DNA of 64,000 bases, from the NCBI GenBank assembly GCA_902363455.1, contig CABJAC010000001.1, positions 248,001-312,000 of the forward strand. The letters run 5' to 3'. Shown here one piece after another: positions 32,464-41,447 of this stretch. This stretch comes from Caryophanales bacterium. GTDB taxonomy: Bacteria > Bacillota > Bacilli > Exiguobacteriales > Exiguobacteriaceae. A program made the translations under genes and the position numbers. Numbering within the stretch: the first letter of the stretch is position 1; each line of letters begins with the position of its first letter. Below the pieces are notes generated by a model. It saw nothing but the letters and a program-made list of their open reading frames with translations, was not told where the DNA came from and made no database searches.

Positions 32464-34506
32464 ATGAAGGAATGGATCATTTTAACGAAACATTATGAAG
32501 AGACACTGGTCATCCTGTCGGTCATCGTCGCCATCGTCGGATCCTATGCCTCACTTGAACTAAATCGTCGTCTGGCAAAAGCCGTATCTTTAAAAAAACG
32601 CGCCTTGTTTTTATCTTCTTTGACAATGGGATTGTCCATTTGGGGCATGCATTTTATTGGGATGGGTGCATTTGAACTTGCCGTACCGGTCCGTTATGAC
32701 TGGGGATTAATGTTTTTATCCATCATTCCCGCTGTGACAGCGGCATGGATTGCTTTTTATCTTTTATATTATTCTGAACTTACCCGCAGGAAGGTCATCG
32801 TAGCCGGAACCTTGATGGGAATCGGGATTGCGATGATGCACTATCTTGGAATGGCCGCAATGCGGTTTGAAGGGGATATCCGTTACGACATGCCGTTATT
32901 CCTGCTGTCTGTATTGATTGCGATAACCGTCGCGTATGTCGCCTTGTTGTTATTGTATATGACACGACACGTGAATAAAAAACGGATTTTGATTCCGGTT
33001 GCGATTTTAATGGGGTTCGGCATTTCGACGATGCATTATGTCGGCATGCTCGGTACGACATTTTGTGTCCCAGGTACTTCCGGGCTTGATAGTACGGCCA
33101 GTCCTGTCACATCAAACGTCCTCAGTGACGTCGCTATACCAGTCTTCATCATTATCATAGTCATTGTCGGTCTTTATGTTCATTTGGAGCGGCGGGCCTT
33201 GCAGATGATGGCTTATGCCGATCACCTGACCGGTTTACACAACCGGCGTTGGCTCGATCACCATATGGCGAAGGTCGACGGACAATACAGTCGTACTAAA
33301 AAACAGATGACGATGGCGTTGCTTGATTTAGACGGATACAAATGGATCAATGATACGTTTGGTTTTGATCAAGGTGATGCTGTAATTTGTCAGTTTGCAG
33401 AGCGGGTTAAGGGGCTGCTCCGGGAAGATGAGGTATGCATCCGCTATAACGGGACCCAGTTTTTCTTAATTCAGGACATTGCCCCCGACGAATTAGAAGA
33501 TGCTTTCATCGATGTACTCGAAGTAATCCGCCAACCGATTTTGCTGGACGGTCAGGAAATTCACCTAACGGCGACAGTTGGTATCATTGTCCCGAATCCA
33601 AATGATACGCTGGAAATGCGGATTGGTCAGATGGAAAGTGCTTTACGGGCCGGGAAAAACGAGGGACGTGACCGCTTCGTCATTTATGATGAAGCACGTC
33701 ACTCGGATCGCCGGGAGCAACAAATCGTCGGTTCTTTACGCCGTGCTATGACGGATTTCAAGGAATTTAATCTCGTCTACCAACCGAAAATCGCATTAAC
33801 GACAGGGAAAGTCGAACAGGCGGAAGTGTTGATTCGCTGGAATCATCCGAAATTCGGTTTTATTTCACCGGCTGAATTCATTCCGCTTGCTGAAAAATAC
33901 AGTTTGATCCACCGTCTGACACAATGGGTATTGCAGGAAACCGTAAATCAGATGGAAATTTGGCGGGAAGAAGACCACTTCATCCGGCAGGTTTCCGTTA
34001 ACTTATCAGCGATGCATTTTCGATCGGAATCGCATAATTTGATGATTAAGGAGATTGTTCAACATTCTTTGAGAAACGGCGGTGAATTGCAGCTCCAACT
34101 TGAAATCACGGAAACGTCTGTCATGGAAAATCTGGAACGGGCCTTACAGATGCTCGGTGAATTGAAACAGTTGAGCTTGACGATTGCTCTCGATGACTTT
34201 GGGACCGGGCTTTCTTCCTTGACCCACTTAAAACACTTACCGATTGATATATTAAAAATTGATAAGTCTTTTATTGACGAGGTACCACATGACGAACGAG
34301 GGACGGCCATCACAGAAATGATCATTCAACTGGCGAAGAGTCTTGGCATCGAAGTCGTCGCAGAAGGCGTCGAGACGCTTGAGCAACATGAGTTTTTGAA
34401 GCGGCTTGGATGTGATTATGGTCAAGGTTATTATTACAGCCGTCCTGTTCATGTGAAGGACTTAAATCAACAAACGATTGAGCGAACCGTATTGAATGTG
34501 GTGTAA
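32464..34506 (+). CDS. MHYT-GGDEF-EAL membrane c-di-GMP protein, probable phosphodiesterase with degenerate GGDEF
   Basis: 680 aa. Residues 1-240 are the MHYT sensor with seven membrane segments and three motifs (MHFIGM at 62, MHYLGM at 125, MHYVGM at 190), proposed to bind a metal and sense oxygen, CO or NO. A GGDEF-type domain follows (about 250-405), but its active site reads NGTQF at 329-333, so cyclase activity is unlikely. The EAL domain (about 430-675) keeps the needed residues: EVLIRW (E454), SVNLS, LEITET, LDDFGTG, KIDKSF, AEGVET and GQGYYYSRP. Prediction: a gas- or metal-sensing c-di-GMP phosphodiesterase, with the GGDEF domain perhaps binding GTP as an effector. Single gene with AGAGGCA ahead of ATG. 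Confidence 0.92.
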   Translation: MKEWIILTKHYEETLVILSVIVAIVGSYASLELNRRLAKAVSLKKRALFLSSLTMGLSIWGMHFIGMGAFELAVPVRYDWGLMFLSIIPAVTAAWIAFYLLYYSELTRRKVIVAGTLMGIGIAMMHYLGMAAMRFEGDIRYDMPLFLLSVLIAITVAYVALLLLYMTRHVNKKRILIPVAILMGFGISTMHYVGMLGTTFCVPGTSGLDSTASPVTSNVLSDVAIPVFIIIIVIVGLYVHLERRALQMMAYADHLTGLHNRRWLDHHMAKVDGQYSRTKKQMTMALLDLDGYKWINDTFGFDQGDAVICQFAERVKGLLREDEVCIRYNGTQFFLIQDIAPDELEDAFIDVLEVIRQPILLDGQEIHLTATVGIIVPNPNDTLEMRIGQMESALRAGKNEGRDRFVIYDEARHSDRREQQIVGSLRRAMTDFKEFNLVYQPKIALTTGKVEQAEVLIRWNHPKFGFISPAEFIPLAEKYSLIHRLTQWVLQETVNQMEIWREEDHFIRQVSVNLSAMHFRSESHNLMIKEIVQHSLRNGGELQLQLEITETSVMENLERALQMLGELKQLSLTIALDDFGTGLSSLTHLKHLPIDILKIDKSFIDEVPHDERGTAITEMIIQLAKSLGIEVVAEGVETLEQHEFLKRLGCDYGQGYYYSRPVHVKDLNQQTIERTVLNVV

Positions 34507-34758
34507 GAGCACATCCTATCAATCCAATAACCGATTTTTTACGTATACTGGATAAGCACACGAGGAATATGTGTGCGATGGGGGACGCAACGGCTTCATG
34601 AACAGATTCCGGGGAGGAATTTGTTCGACTTGTGCAAGATGCAGACAGAATCGCAGTACATTTAGATAGTCGTCTCTGCCTTCTACTCAATCCAACACCT
34701 GTCTGTCCATCACATTACAAAGGCAGCTTCCGCTGAGGGAGCTGCCTTTTTTGTGGAA
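34507..34758 (+). other. Intergenic stretch, possible short RNA (weak)
   Basis: TATACT (34544-34549) is followed by a hairpin GCACAC/GTGTGC near 34555-34575, about 150 nt of GC-richer sequence, then the terminator. No -35 is evident. It may simply be a long 3' untranslated region of the c-di-GMP gene. A 23-codon CxxC frame inside lacks a ribosome site. Confidence 0.25.
34719..34752. terminator. Terminator
   Basis: AAAGGCAGCTTCC pairs with GGGAGCTGCCTTTTTT around CGCTGA, with a T run. It lies just before the convergent YqkB gene. Confidence 0.88.
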
Positions 34759-35106
34759 TCATCGATTGGCGGTTAACTGACAACCGGTTTGATCTGTCAC
34801 AAGGACATTTGTATTAAAGTATTGACCATCACTTTTTAAAATCAATGATTTTTTCTCGGCATTGTAGTCAAGTGTCATTTCTTGATCGAGAAAATGACTC
34901 GACCACCGTTTAACGAGAACGGGACCGACATTTGAATCGATCGTCATATCTTCTTCGGTCGCAGCGGAAACGAGCCGGATGCTAAAAATACCGGAATTCC
35001 CGCAACCACAGCCTTCCGTATCGTAGTAAAGGTGTAATTGACCGGTTGTCTCACCGCGTAATTGATCGATTCGATGAAGCGCAGCTTCTGTAAATGTGAT
35101 GTGCAT
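34759..35106 (-). CDS. YqkB-like HesB/IscA-family iron-sulfur biogenesis domain protein
   Basis: 115 aa. ATG 35106 is used because AAAGGAG lies 8 nt upstream; the earlier GTG at 35115 overlaps that site. The HesB fold is recognised by FTEAALHRIDQL, YDTEGCGCGNSGIFSIRL and a C-terminal TGCQL. The cysteines (GCGC and the terminal Cys) could bind iron or an Fe-S cluster, as in A-type carriers. B. subtilis YqkB belongs to the same group. Exact role not known. Monocistronic. Confidence 0.85.
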   Translation of the reverse strand: MHITFTEAALHRIDQLRGETTGQLHLYYDTEGCGCGNSGIFSIRLVSAATEEDMTIDSNVGPVLVKRWSSHFLDQEMTLDYNAEKKSLILKSDGQYFNTNVLVTDQTGCQLTANR

Positions 35107-35157
35107 GACATTCACTCCTTTAGTCTGATTATACGACGAATGGAGCCAAAAATAACG

Positions 35158-35886
35158 TTACTTGCTCACATGGACTTGACGACGCATCCGGACGAGCAAG
35201 AAGACATACCCTGCGAGGAGGACGACGACACTACCTAAAACGACGGTGTCGACAAGCCCGTTGTCCGACTGGAAATTGATCGCGATATAAGCCCAAACGA
35301 AGACGAGCGGATAAATAGGATCACGGTTCGCAAACATGAATAACAGGGCGACCACTACACCGACACCGAGCATAATCATCGTCCAACCGGCATCTCCGAT
35401 TCCGAGCCATGAATTGATGTTTTCTGTGTCGATTGTCAAGAAGATATTGGCGATCGTCGCGACCGATACCCATCCGAGATAAAATGAGAACGGTAACTTA
35501 AACCGCAATGCTTTTGTCTCACGGTCGATTTTTGAATAGATGACGATCAGCGAAAGCAGAAGACCAACGATAACGACGACCGACAACGGGAATAATTTGT
35601 AGGAGAAGGTAACAATCCATCCGGCGTTGAACAGACAGCTGATTAAAAACCAAGGACCGATTTTTTTAGCGATTTCATGTTCTTTGAATTTCGGGATCGT
35701 TTGCATGATGAGCCAAACGAATAATACAAGATAGATAAGTCCCCAAATCGAAAAAGCATAACCTGCAGGTTTAAAATATGTCGTGATTGTATCGGAAATT
35801 CGTCCTGTCTTTCCGCCGTCAAGTGCATTGATGGCAATCGTAAAGACGAATCCGAGCCAGTTGAGCCAAATCCATTTGTTTTTCAA
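35158..35886 (-). CDS. TspO/MBR-related membrane protein (tryptophan-rich sensory type)
   Basis: 242 aa, TTG start at 35886 after AGGAGG. About six to seven hydrophobic segments, longer than the five of classical TspO. Trp-rich N-terminus (KNKWIWLNWLGFVFTIAINAL), then FKPAGYAFSIWGLIYLVLF, which resembles the TspO motif P.gyvFs.vW..LY. These larger Firmicutes members are annotated as tryptophan-rich sensory proteins; the ligand is unknown, and porphyrin or steroid binding is known only for classical TspO. Its ribosome site is buried in the terminator hairpin of the upstream degV-type gene. Confidence 0.75.
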   Translation of the reverse strand: MKNKWIWLNWLGFVFTIAINALDGGKTGRISDTITTYFKPAGYAFSIWGLIYLVLFVWLIMQTIPKFKEHEIAKKIGPWFLISCLFNAGWIVTFSYKLFPLSVVVIVGLLLSLIVIYSKIDRETKALRFKLPFSFYLGWVSVATIANIFLTIDTENINSWLGIGDAGWTMIMLGVGVVVALLFMFANRDPIYPLVFVWAYIAINFQSDNGLVDTVVLGSVVVLLAGYVFLLVRMRRQVHVSK

Positions 35887-35890
35887 AACA

Positions 35891-35921
35891 AAAACCTCCT
35901 TTAATCTCTAAAGGAGGTTTA
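35891..35921 (-). terminator. Terminator hairpin of degV that also hides the tspO-type ribosome site
   Basis: Minus strand AAACCTCCTTTA pairs with TAAAGGAGGTTT, followed by TTTTG. The 3' arm contains the AGGAGG that should start translation of the next gene 8-9 nt on. It can therefore work as terminator, as translational occluder of read-through, or both. Confidence 0.8.
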
Positions 35922-35945
35922 CCCGGATTGTTAAGTCTTTAGACA

Positions 35946-36791
35946 TCAAAGTCGGCTCGTCGGATTTAAAAAGGACATGCCGATGGCCGGGTTTCCGGTA
36001 TGGGAACCGAGAACAGGTGTTAAATCATCGATTCGGACCGTGACGTCAAATCGTTTTTCGAGACTTGATTTCCATTCGAGCGCCAGGTCGTAGGCTGTCG
36101 CATGGAATAGGGAGACATCGGTCACTGCACCGCTCTCAAGCATTTCAACGAGGTGGTCATAAATCTTGGCATGGGCTTTCTTGAATGTTCGAACCGTTTG
36201 ATACGGAACGATTTTCCCCTCTTCAAAATGAAACAGCGGGCGTAACTGCAGTAAATTACCGACAAAAGCTTTCGTCGAGGAAATGCGTCCGCCTGCTTGC
36301 AATTGATTGAGATTTTCGACAGTAAACTCGATGTGGTGGTCGAAGCGGCGATCTAAAATGTACTGCTCGATATATTCGATTGACATACCGTCTGCTGCCA
36401 GTTGCATTGCTTCCGCAAGCAATTGACCTGCCGGATAGATGCCGCAACGGGAATCGATGGCGATCAAGCGAAAACCGGCTATTTCAGCACCTTGAACGGA
36501 AGCATTATACGTCCCGCTCAGTTCACTCGATAAATGAATCGCAAAACCGACATCATACTTTTCTTTCAATCGTTCGTAGTGTTCCGTGAACGTACCGATG
36601 GATGGCTGGCTGGTCGTGACCTTATGTTTTGCGCCAATCCATTGATAGACGGTTTCCGCCTGCACATCGACGCCGTCCGTGAAGCTTTCCCCGTCCTTCA
36701 TGACGAGAAGAGGAACGACGGTTAAATCGTCGTGCTGAGAAATCGAATCAGGTAAAATCGTTGTGCTGTCCGTAATCCACGCAATGTTCAT
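35946..36791 (-). CDS. DegV family fatty-acid-binding protein (FakB-like)
   Basis: 281 aa, the normal length. Signature positions: WITDSTTILP at the start, VTTSQPSIGTF, IHLSSELSGTYNAS, IDSRCGIYPAGQL and HTGNPAIG near the end. DegV/FakB proteins hold a fatty acid in a closed pocket and present it to the kinase FakA for phospholipid synthesis. No fakA lies in the window. Cytoplasmic. AAGGAGG precedes the ATG. Confidence 0.92.
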   Translation of the reverse strand: MNIAWITDSTTILPDSISQHDDLTVVPLLVMKDGESFTDGVDVQAETVYQWIGAKHKVTTSQPSIGTFTEHYERLKEKYDVGFAIHLSSELSGTYNASVQGAEIAGFRLIAIDSRCGIYPAGQLLAEAMQLAADGMSIEYIEQYILDRRFDHHIEFTVENLNQLQAGGRISSTKAFVGNLLQLRPLFHFEEGKIVPYQTVRTFKKAHAKIYDHLVEMLESGAVTDVSLFHATAYDLALEWKSSLEKRFDVTVRIDDLTPVLGSHTGNPAIGMSFLNPTSRL

Positions 36792-36884
36792 ACTGTTTCC
36801 TCCTTGTTTTAGTACCTGATATTAATTGTAGGTGCAAGCATTATCGCTGTCAAATGAACCTTTAATTTTTTTGAACATTTTAGT

Positions 36885-36912
36885 TGATTAACTGAAGGAA
36901 TACGCTATAATC
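36885..36912 (+). promoter_or_regulatory. Promoter of the potABCD operon
   Basis: TTGATT (36885-36890), a 16-nt spacer and a perfect TATAAT (36907-36912). It is about 65 nt upstream of the regulator that leads the operon. Confidence 0.65.
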
Positions 36913-36978
36913 GGTACGTGATTAGTAAACTTAAAGTCATCTTATACTAAACTGGACGTAGGGAATGGAGGGAACGGA

Positions 36979-37524
36979 TTGCGGACGATTGGGAATAAGA
37001 TTAAAAACCTGCGTCTTCAAAAAGGCTTGACGCAAGAAGAGCTTGGAGAAAGAACGGACTTAAGTAAAGGATACATCTCGCAAATTGAACGTGAAATCAG
37101 TTCGCCTTCGATTGAAACCCTGTTCAGTCTTCTTGAAGTACTCGGCATATCAGCGAAAGACTTTTTTGACGAAGGGACATTAAATCAGAAAGTTGTATAT
37201 TCCGAAAAAGATGTTACGCGTTATGAAGACAGCGAGCAGGGATACCATGTCACCTGGTTGATTCCGGAATCAAACGAAAAAGAAATGGAGCCGGTTTTAT
37301 TGCATCTGACACCAGGCGGGCATTTTAAGGAATATGAACCATCCGGTGCAGAAACTTTTGTTTATGTACTCGAAGGGACGGTTACGTTACGGCTTGGTCG
37401 CGAATCGTTTATGGCGACACAAGGTGAAACCTTGTATTATAAAGCTTCTGAAATTCATCAACTAAACAATGAATCGGATTCCGACACGAAACTACTTGTG
37501 ACAGCAACAGATTCTTACTTATAA
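36979..37524 (+). CDS. XRE-type regulator with cupin sensor domain, heading the polyamine operon
   Basis: 181 aa, TTG start behind GGAGGGAACG. HTH at about 1-60 ([20 protein letters not shown] then [14 protein letters not shown]). C-terminal cupin at about 105-178 ([34 protein letters not shown]). PuuR-like regulators of this layout control polyamine genes. It begins the operon 13 nt before potA, so it probably senses a polyamine or relative and controls its own operon. Family firm; ligand inferred. Confidence 0.9.
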   Translation: MRTIGNKIKNLRLQKGLTQEELGERTDLSKGYISQIEREISSPSIETLFSLLEVLGISAKDFFDEGTLNQKVVYSEKDVTRYEDSEQGYHVTWLIPESNEKEMEPVLLHLTPGGHFKEYEPSGAETFVYVLEGTVTLRLGRESFMATQGETLYYKASEIHQLNNESDSDTKLLVTATDSYL

Positions 37525-37537
37525 GGAGGAAAAACAC

Positions 37538-38632
37538 TTGGCAGATCATACTATCATTCAATTCAACGATGTAACGAAACGGTTTGACGATCAAACGGTT
37601 CTAGAGCAGGTCAGTTTTGAAATCGAGCGTGGAAAATTCTATACGTTGCTTGGTCCGTCGGGCTGCGGGAAAACGACGATCTTACGACTGATTGCCGGTT
37701 TCACGGAAGCGACGGAAGGCGATATTCTGTTTAATGGAAAACGCATCAACGATGTTCCAGCCAACAAACGGCAGGTCAACACCGTATTTCAAGATTATGC
37801 ATTGTTCCCCCATCTAAACGTATTTGAAAATATTGCATTCGGTTTGCGGATTAAGAAGATGAAGGAAGCGGAAATCAAAACGCGTGTTCTCGATGCGTTA
37901 AAATTCGTCAACTTATCCGGCTACGAAAAGCGGGAAATCACGGAGATGTCGGGTGGACAACGTCAACGTGTCGCGATCGCCCGTGCCATCGTCAACGAAC
38001 CGGAAGTCATCTTACTGGATGAGCCGTTATCGGCACTGGATTTAAAACTCCGGACAGAAATGCAGTATGAGCTCCGGGATTTGCAACGGCGCCTCGGGAT
38101 CACATTCATCTTCGTCACCCACGATCAGGAAGAAGCACTTGCGATGTCCGACGAAATTTTTGTCCTCAATCACGGTTTGATTCAGCAGTCGGGTACACCG
38201 ACGGATATTTATGACGAACCGATCAACCGCTTTGTTGCTGACTTCATCGGTGAATCAAATATCATTCCGGGAAAAATGTTGACGGATTACCGGGTCTCAT
38301 TTGCTGAAAAGGAATTTGAGTGTGTTGACCGTGGTCTCGAATTGAATGAACCGGTCGAAATTGTGATCCGTCCTGAAGATTTAGAAATCACGAGTGTCGC
38401 CCATGGGAAGTTACGTGTGACGGTCGATTCGCAGTTATTCCGCGGTGTTCACTATGAGATTGCCTGCATGGATGAAGTCGGAAACGAATGGCTCGTCCAC
38501 AGTACGAAAAAAGCAACGGTCGGTGAGCAGATTGGCCTGACGTTTGATCCGGAAGCGATTCATGTCATGCGTCTGAATGAGACGGAAGAGGAATTTGATA
38601 AACGACTTGAATCATATGATGGGGTGTTGTGA
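37538..38632 (+). CDS. potA: PotA, ATPase of the spermidine/putrescine importer
   Basis: 364 aa, TTG start behind GGAGG. Walker [11 protein letters not shown]-loop [10 protein letters not shown], signature MSGGQRQRV, Walker [13 protein letters not shown], switch [12 protein letters not shown]-terminal TOBE-like regulatory region spans the last about 120 residues ([11 protein letters not shown]). Energises polyamine uptake with PotB, PotC and PotD. The stop shares one base with the potB ATG (TGATG). Confidence 0.95.
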   Translation: MADHTIIQFNDVTKRFDDQTVLEQVSFEIERGKFYTLLGPSGCGKTTILRLIAGFTEATEGDILFNGKRINDVPANKRQVNTVFQDYALFPHLNVFENIAFGLRIKKMKEAEIKTRVLDALKFVNLSGYEKREITEMSGGQRQRVAIARAIVNEPEVILLDEPLSALDLKLRTEMQYELRDLQRRLGITFIFVTHDQEEALAMSDEIFVLNHGLIQQSGTPTDIYDEPINRFVADFIGESNIIPGKMLTDYRVSFAEKEFECVDRGLELNEPVEIVIRPEDLEITSVAHGKLRVTVDSQLFRGVHYEIACMDEVGNEWLVHSTKKATVGEQIGLTFDPEAIHVMRLNETEEEFDKRLESYDGVL

Positions 38633-39441
38633 TGCAAAAGACACGCAACTGGTATCTGATTCCGTATAGTTTTTGGATTGCGTTGTTCGTCATCGCACCA
38701 ATCGTTCTGGTCGTCTATTATTCATTCCTTGACCTGGAAGGACAGTTCTCACTCGTCAACTATCAGAAATTCTTTACATCCACGTATTTGACGATGACGT
38801 TAAGTTCGTTTTGGTATGCGTTTTTGATTACAGTCTTTTCGCTCGCCATCGGTTATCCGACAGCTTACCTGTTGACGAAAACAAAGCATAAACAGTTATG
38901 GTTGTTGTTGATCATTCTCCCGACCTGGATCAACTTACTGTTGAAGGCATACGCCTTCATCGGTTTATTCAGCACATACGGGTGGGCGAACCAGACACTC
39001 GAAGCGATCGGAATCGGCCGGAAACAGATTTTATTCACCGATTTCAGTTTTGTGTTCGTATCCGTCTATATCTTTATCCCGTTTATGATTTTGCCGATTT
39101 TCAATGCGATTGAGAAACTGAATCCGTCGCTCGTTTTTGCAGCACGGGATCTCGGTGCTTCGAACTTCATGACGTTCCGCCGGGTTGTCTTTCCGTTGAC
39201 GCTTGATGGTGTGAAGTCGGGTTGTCAGCTCGTATTCATTCCGGCCCTGTCACTGTTCATGATTACACGTCTGATTGCCGGTAACCGGGTCATCACACTC
39301 GGAACAGCAATTGAACAACAATTTCTTGTCACGCAGAACTGGGGAATGGGCGCGACGATCGCAGTCTTCCTGATTATTGCGATGGCCATCATTTTAGCGT
39401 TGACGAGTACGAAGCGGAAGAAAGGAGCGACAACAGGATGA
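38632..39441 (+). CDS. potB: PotB, polyamine ABC transporter permease
   Basis: 269 aa. ATG 38632 overlaps the potA stop; a GTG three bases earlier is possible. Six membrane segments, with the coupling motif AARDLGASNFMTFRRVVFPL at about 165-184. Pairs with PotC to form the channel. Confidence 0.94.
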   Translation: MQKTRNWYLIPYSFWIALFVIAPIVLVVYYSFLDLEGQFSLVNYQKFFTSTYLTMTLSSFWYAFLITVFSLAIGYPTAYLLTKTKHKQLWLLLIILPTWINLLLKAYAFIGLFSTYGWANQTLEAIGIGRKQILFTDFSFVFVSVYIFIPFMILPIFNAIEKLNPSLVFAARDLGASNFMTFRRVVFPLTLDGVKSGCQLVFIPALSLFMITRLIAGNRVITLGTAIEQQFLVTQNWGMGATIAVFLIIAMAIILALTSTKRKKGATTG

Positions 39442-40238
39442 AACGATTAAAATTAGCGAATCTTTACTTGATCGGTGTGTTCATCATCTTGTATGCACCG
39501 ATTCTTTATCTGGCTTTCTACTCGTTCAACAGTGCCGATAACATGACGAATTTTGATTCCTTCACGTGGGATTGGTATAAGGAAGTCTTTCAGGACTCCC
39601 GTCTTTTGATTATCGTTTTAAACACATTGGTCATCGCACTGCTCTCCGCTGCGATTTCGACGATTATCGGTGTACTCGGGGCGATCGGTATTCAAGCGGT
39701 CCGGAAAAAACGGATCGAAACTTCTCTTTTGACGCTCAACAGTATTTTAATCGTTAGTCCGGACGTCATCATCGGCGCATCGTTCTTGATTTTCTTTACG
39801 ATGCTTGGGATTCAACTTGGTTTTACATCCGTCCTGTTGTCACACATCGCGTTTTCGGTACCGATTGTCGTCATTTTAGTCCTGCCGAAACTGCAGGAGA
39901 TGAGTCCGACGCTCGTCGATGCGGCGCGTGATTTAGGCGCAAGCCGATTAGATGTTTTGACGAAAGTTATCCTGCCGTACATCACACCTGGTATCTTTGC
40001 CGGTTTCTTCACGGCATTGACGTATTCGCTGGATGATTTCGCAGTGACATTTTTCGTCACGGGAAATGGATTTACGACGTTGTCGGTTGAAATCTATTCC
40101 CTCGCGCGACAAGGGATTTCGATGAAAATCAACGCCTTGTCGACCGTGATTTTCCTGTTTACGTTTTTGCTTGTCATCGGCTATTACTTCCTGAACCAAC
40201 GTTCTGCGATGAAGTTGTCCCGACCGGAGGTGAAATAA
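39438..40238 (+). CDS. potC: PotC, polyamine ABC transporter permease
   Basis: 266 aa, starts by an ATGA overlap with potB. Six membrane segments; coupling motif DAARDLGASRLDVLTKVILP; a YSLDDFAVTFFVTG loop typical of PotC. Next gene is potD after 3 nt. Confidence 0.95.
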   Translation: MKRLKLANLYLIGVFIILYAPILYLAFYSFNSADNMTNFDSFTWDWYKEVFQDSRLLIIVLNTLVIALLSAAISTIIGVLGAIGIQAVRKKRIETSLLTLNSILIVSPDVIIGASFLIFFTMLGIQLGFTSVLLSHIAFSVPIVVILVLPKLQEMSPTLVDAARDLGASRLDVLTKVILPYITPGIFAGFFTALTYSLDDFAVTFFVTGNGFTTLSVEIYSLARQGISMKINALSTVIFLFTFLLVIGYYFLNQRSAMKLSRPEVK

Positions 40239-40241
40239 GCG

Positions 40242-41315
40242 ATGAAAAAACTCATTCAGTTATTTGCAGCGATCTTCCTCATATCCGGTGTCATCTTATT
40301 TTCTTTGAACCGGTTAAATGAAACACAAGGGTACTCGGGAAAAAATGTCTTGAATATCTATAACTGGGGCGATTACATTGATCCGGAACTGATTGATCAG
40401 TTCGAGAAGGAATCCGGCATCAAAGTCGTCTATCAGACGTTTGATTCAAATGAAGCGATGTTGACGAAAATCGAGCAGGGGGGAACGACATACGATATCG
40501 CTGTCCCGTCCGATTACGCGATTGCGAAAATGATCGAGGAAGATCTCGTGTTGCCGATTGATCAGGCAAAAGTACCGAATCTGAAGAATATCGATTCGCG
40601 CTTTTTGAATCTATCGTTTGATCCGGACAATCGGTACTCGATTCCTTATTTTTGGGGGACCGTCGGAATCGTCTACAATCAAAAATTGATTGGTGACAAA
40701 AAGCCGACGAGTTGGAAGGATCTTTGGGATCCGTCACTGAAGAATCAGATTCTACTTGCCGACGGGGCACGTGAAGTGATGGGGATGAGCCTGAACAGTC
40801 TCGGTTATTCGCTAAACGAAACGGATGAACCGAAATTGCAGGCGGCGAAAGCCAATTTGATGAAGCTGACACCGAACATCAAGGCGATTGTCGGCGATGA
40901 AATCAAATTGTTGCTCGCAAACGAAGAAGCCGGTCTTGGCGTCGTCTGGTCCGGTGATGCGAATGAAATCATGAGTGAAAATGAAAACTTGAACTACGTG
41001 ATTCCAAAGGAAGGATCAAACGTTTGGTTCGATAACGTCGTCATTCCAAAAACAGCTAAAAATGTTGACGGCGCACATGAGTTCATCAACTTTATGTTAG
41101 ACCCGAAAAATGCTGCCAAAAATGCAGACTATGTCGGATATTCCACGCCGAACGAAGCGGCATTGAAGTTACTGGATCGTGATGTGCGGGAAGATAAGCG
41201 ATTTTATCCGGACAAACAGGTGACAGACACACTCGAAGTATATGAAAATTTAGGTAAGGAAATGCTCGCACATTATAATGAGCTGTTTTTAGAGTTCAAA
41301 ATGCATAAGAAATAA
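40242..41315 (+). CDS. potD: PotD, polyamine-binding protein, anchored without a lipobox
   Basis: 357 aa. Periplasmic-type spermidine/putrescine-binding fold: LNIYNWGDYIDPELIDQFEK, YDIAVPSDYAIAKM, IPYFWGTVGIVYN, VWSGDANEIM, FINFMLDP. These include the acidic and aromatic polyamine-binding positions. Most Gram-positive homologues are lipoproteins with a Cys after the signal peptide, but here the N-terminus MKKLIQLFAAIFLISGVIL has no Cys, so it is probably held by an uncleaved transmembrane helix or released. Last gene of the operon, followed by a terminator. Confidence 0.93.
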   Translation: MKKLIQLFAAIFLISGVILFSLNRLNETQGYSGKNVLNIYNWGDYIDPELIDQFEKESGIKVVYQTFDSNEAMLTKIEQGGTTYDIAVPSDYAIAKMIEEDLVLPIDQAKVPNLKNIDSRFLNLSFDPDNRYSIPYFWGTVGIVYNQKLIGDKKPTSWKDLWDPSLKNQILLADGAREVMGMSLNSLGYSLNETDEPKLQAAKANLMKLTPNIKAIVGDEIKLLLANEEAGLGVVWSGDANEIMSENENLNYVIPKEGSNVWFDNVVIPKTAKNVDGAHEFINFMLDPKNAAKNADYVGYSTPNEAALKLLDRDVREDKRFYPDKQVTDTLEVYENLGKEMLAHYNELFLEFKMHKK

Positions 41316-41318
41316 CAG

Positions 41319-41353
41319 AAAAGTTGTTGCCCAGGCGGGTAACAACTTTTTTT
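41319..41353 (+). terminator. Terminator of the pot operon
   Basis: AAAGTTGTTGCCC pairs with GGGTAACAACTTT around AGGC, followed by T7. Confidence 0.9.
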
Positions 41354-41447
41354 GAACTATTTTTTAAAGAAATATATGTAAAGTGAATATTATTTTTAAA
41401 ATAGGGGAATGAGATACTTATCAAAGTATTTCAAGGGGGAACATACC

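Noticed and set aside
34599..34670. 23-codon frame with CxxC-x2-C (MNRFRGGICSTCARC)
   Set aside because: No ribosome site, no conservation evidence, and embedded in a transcribed 3' region.
35158..35886. Classical five-helix TspO
   Set aside because: Longer, with six to seven membrane segments; called only TspO-related.
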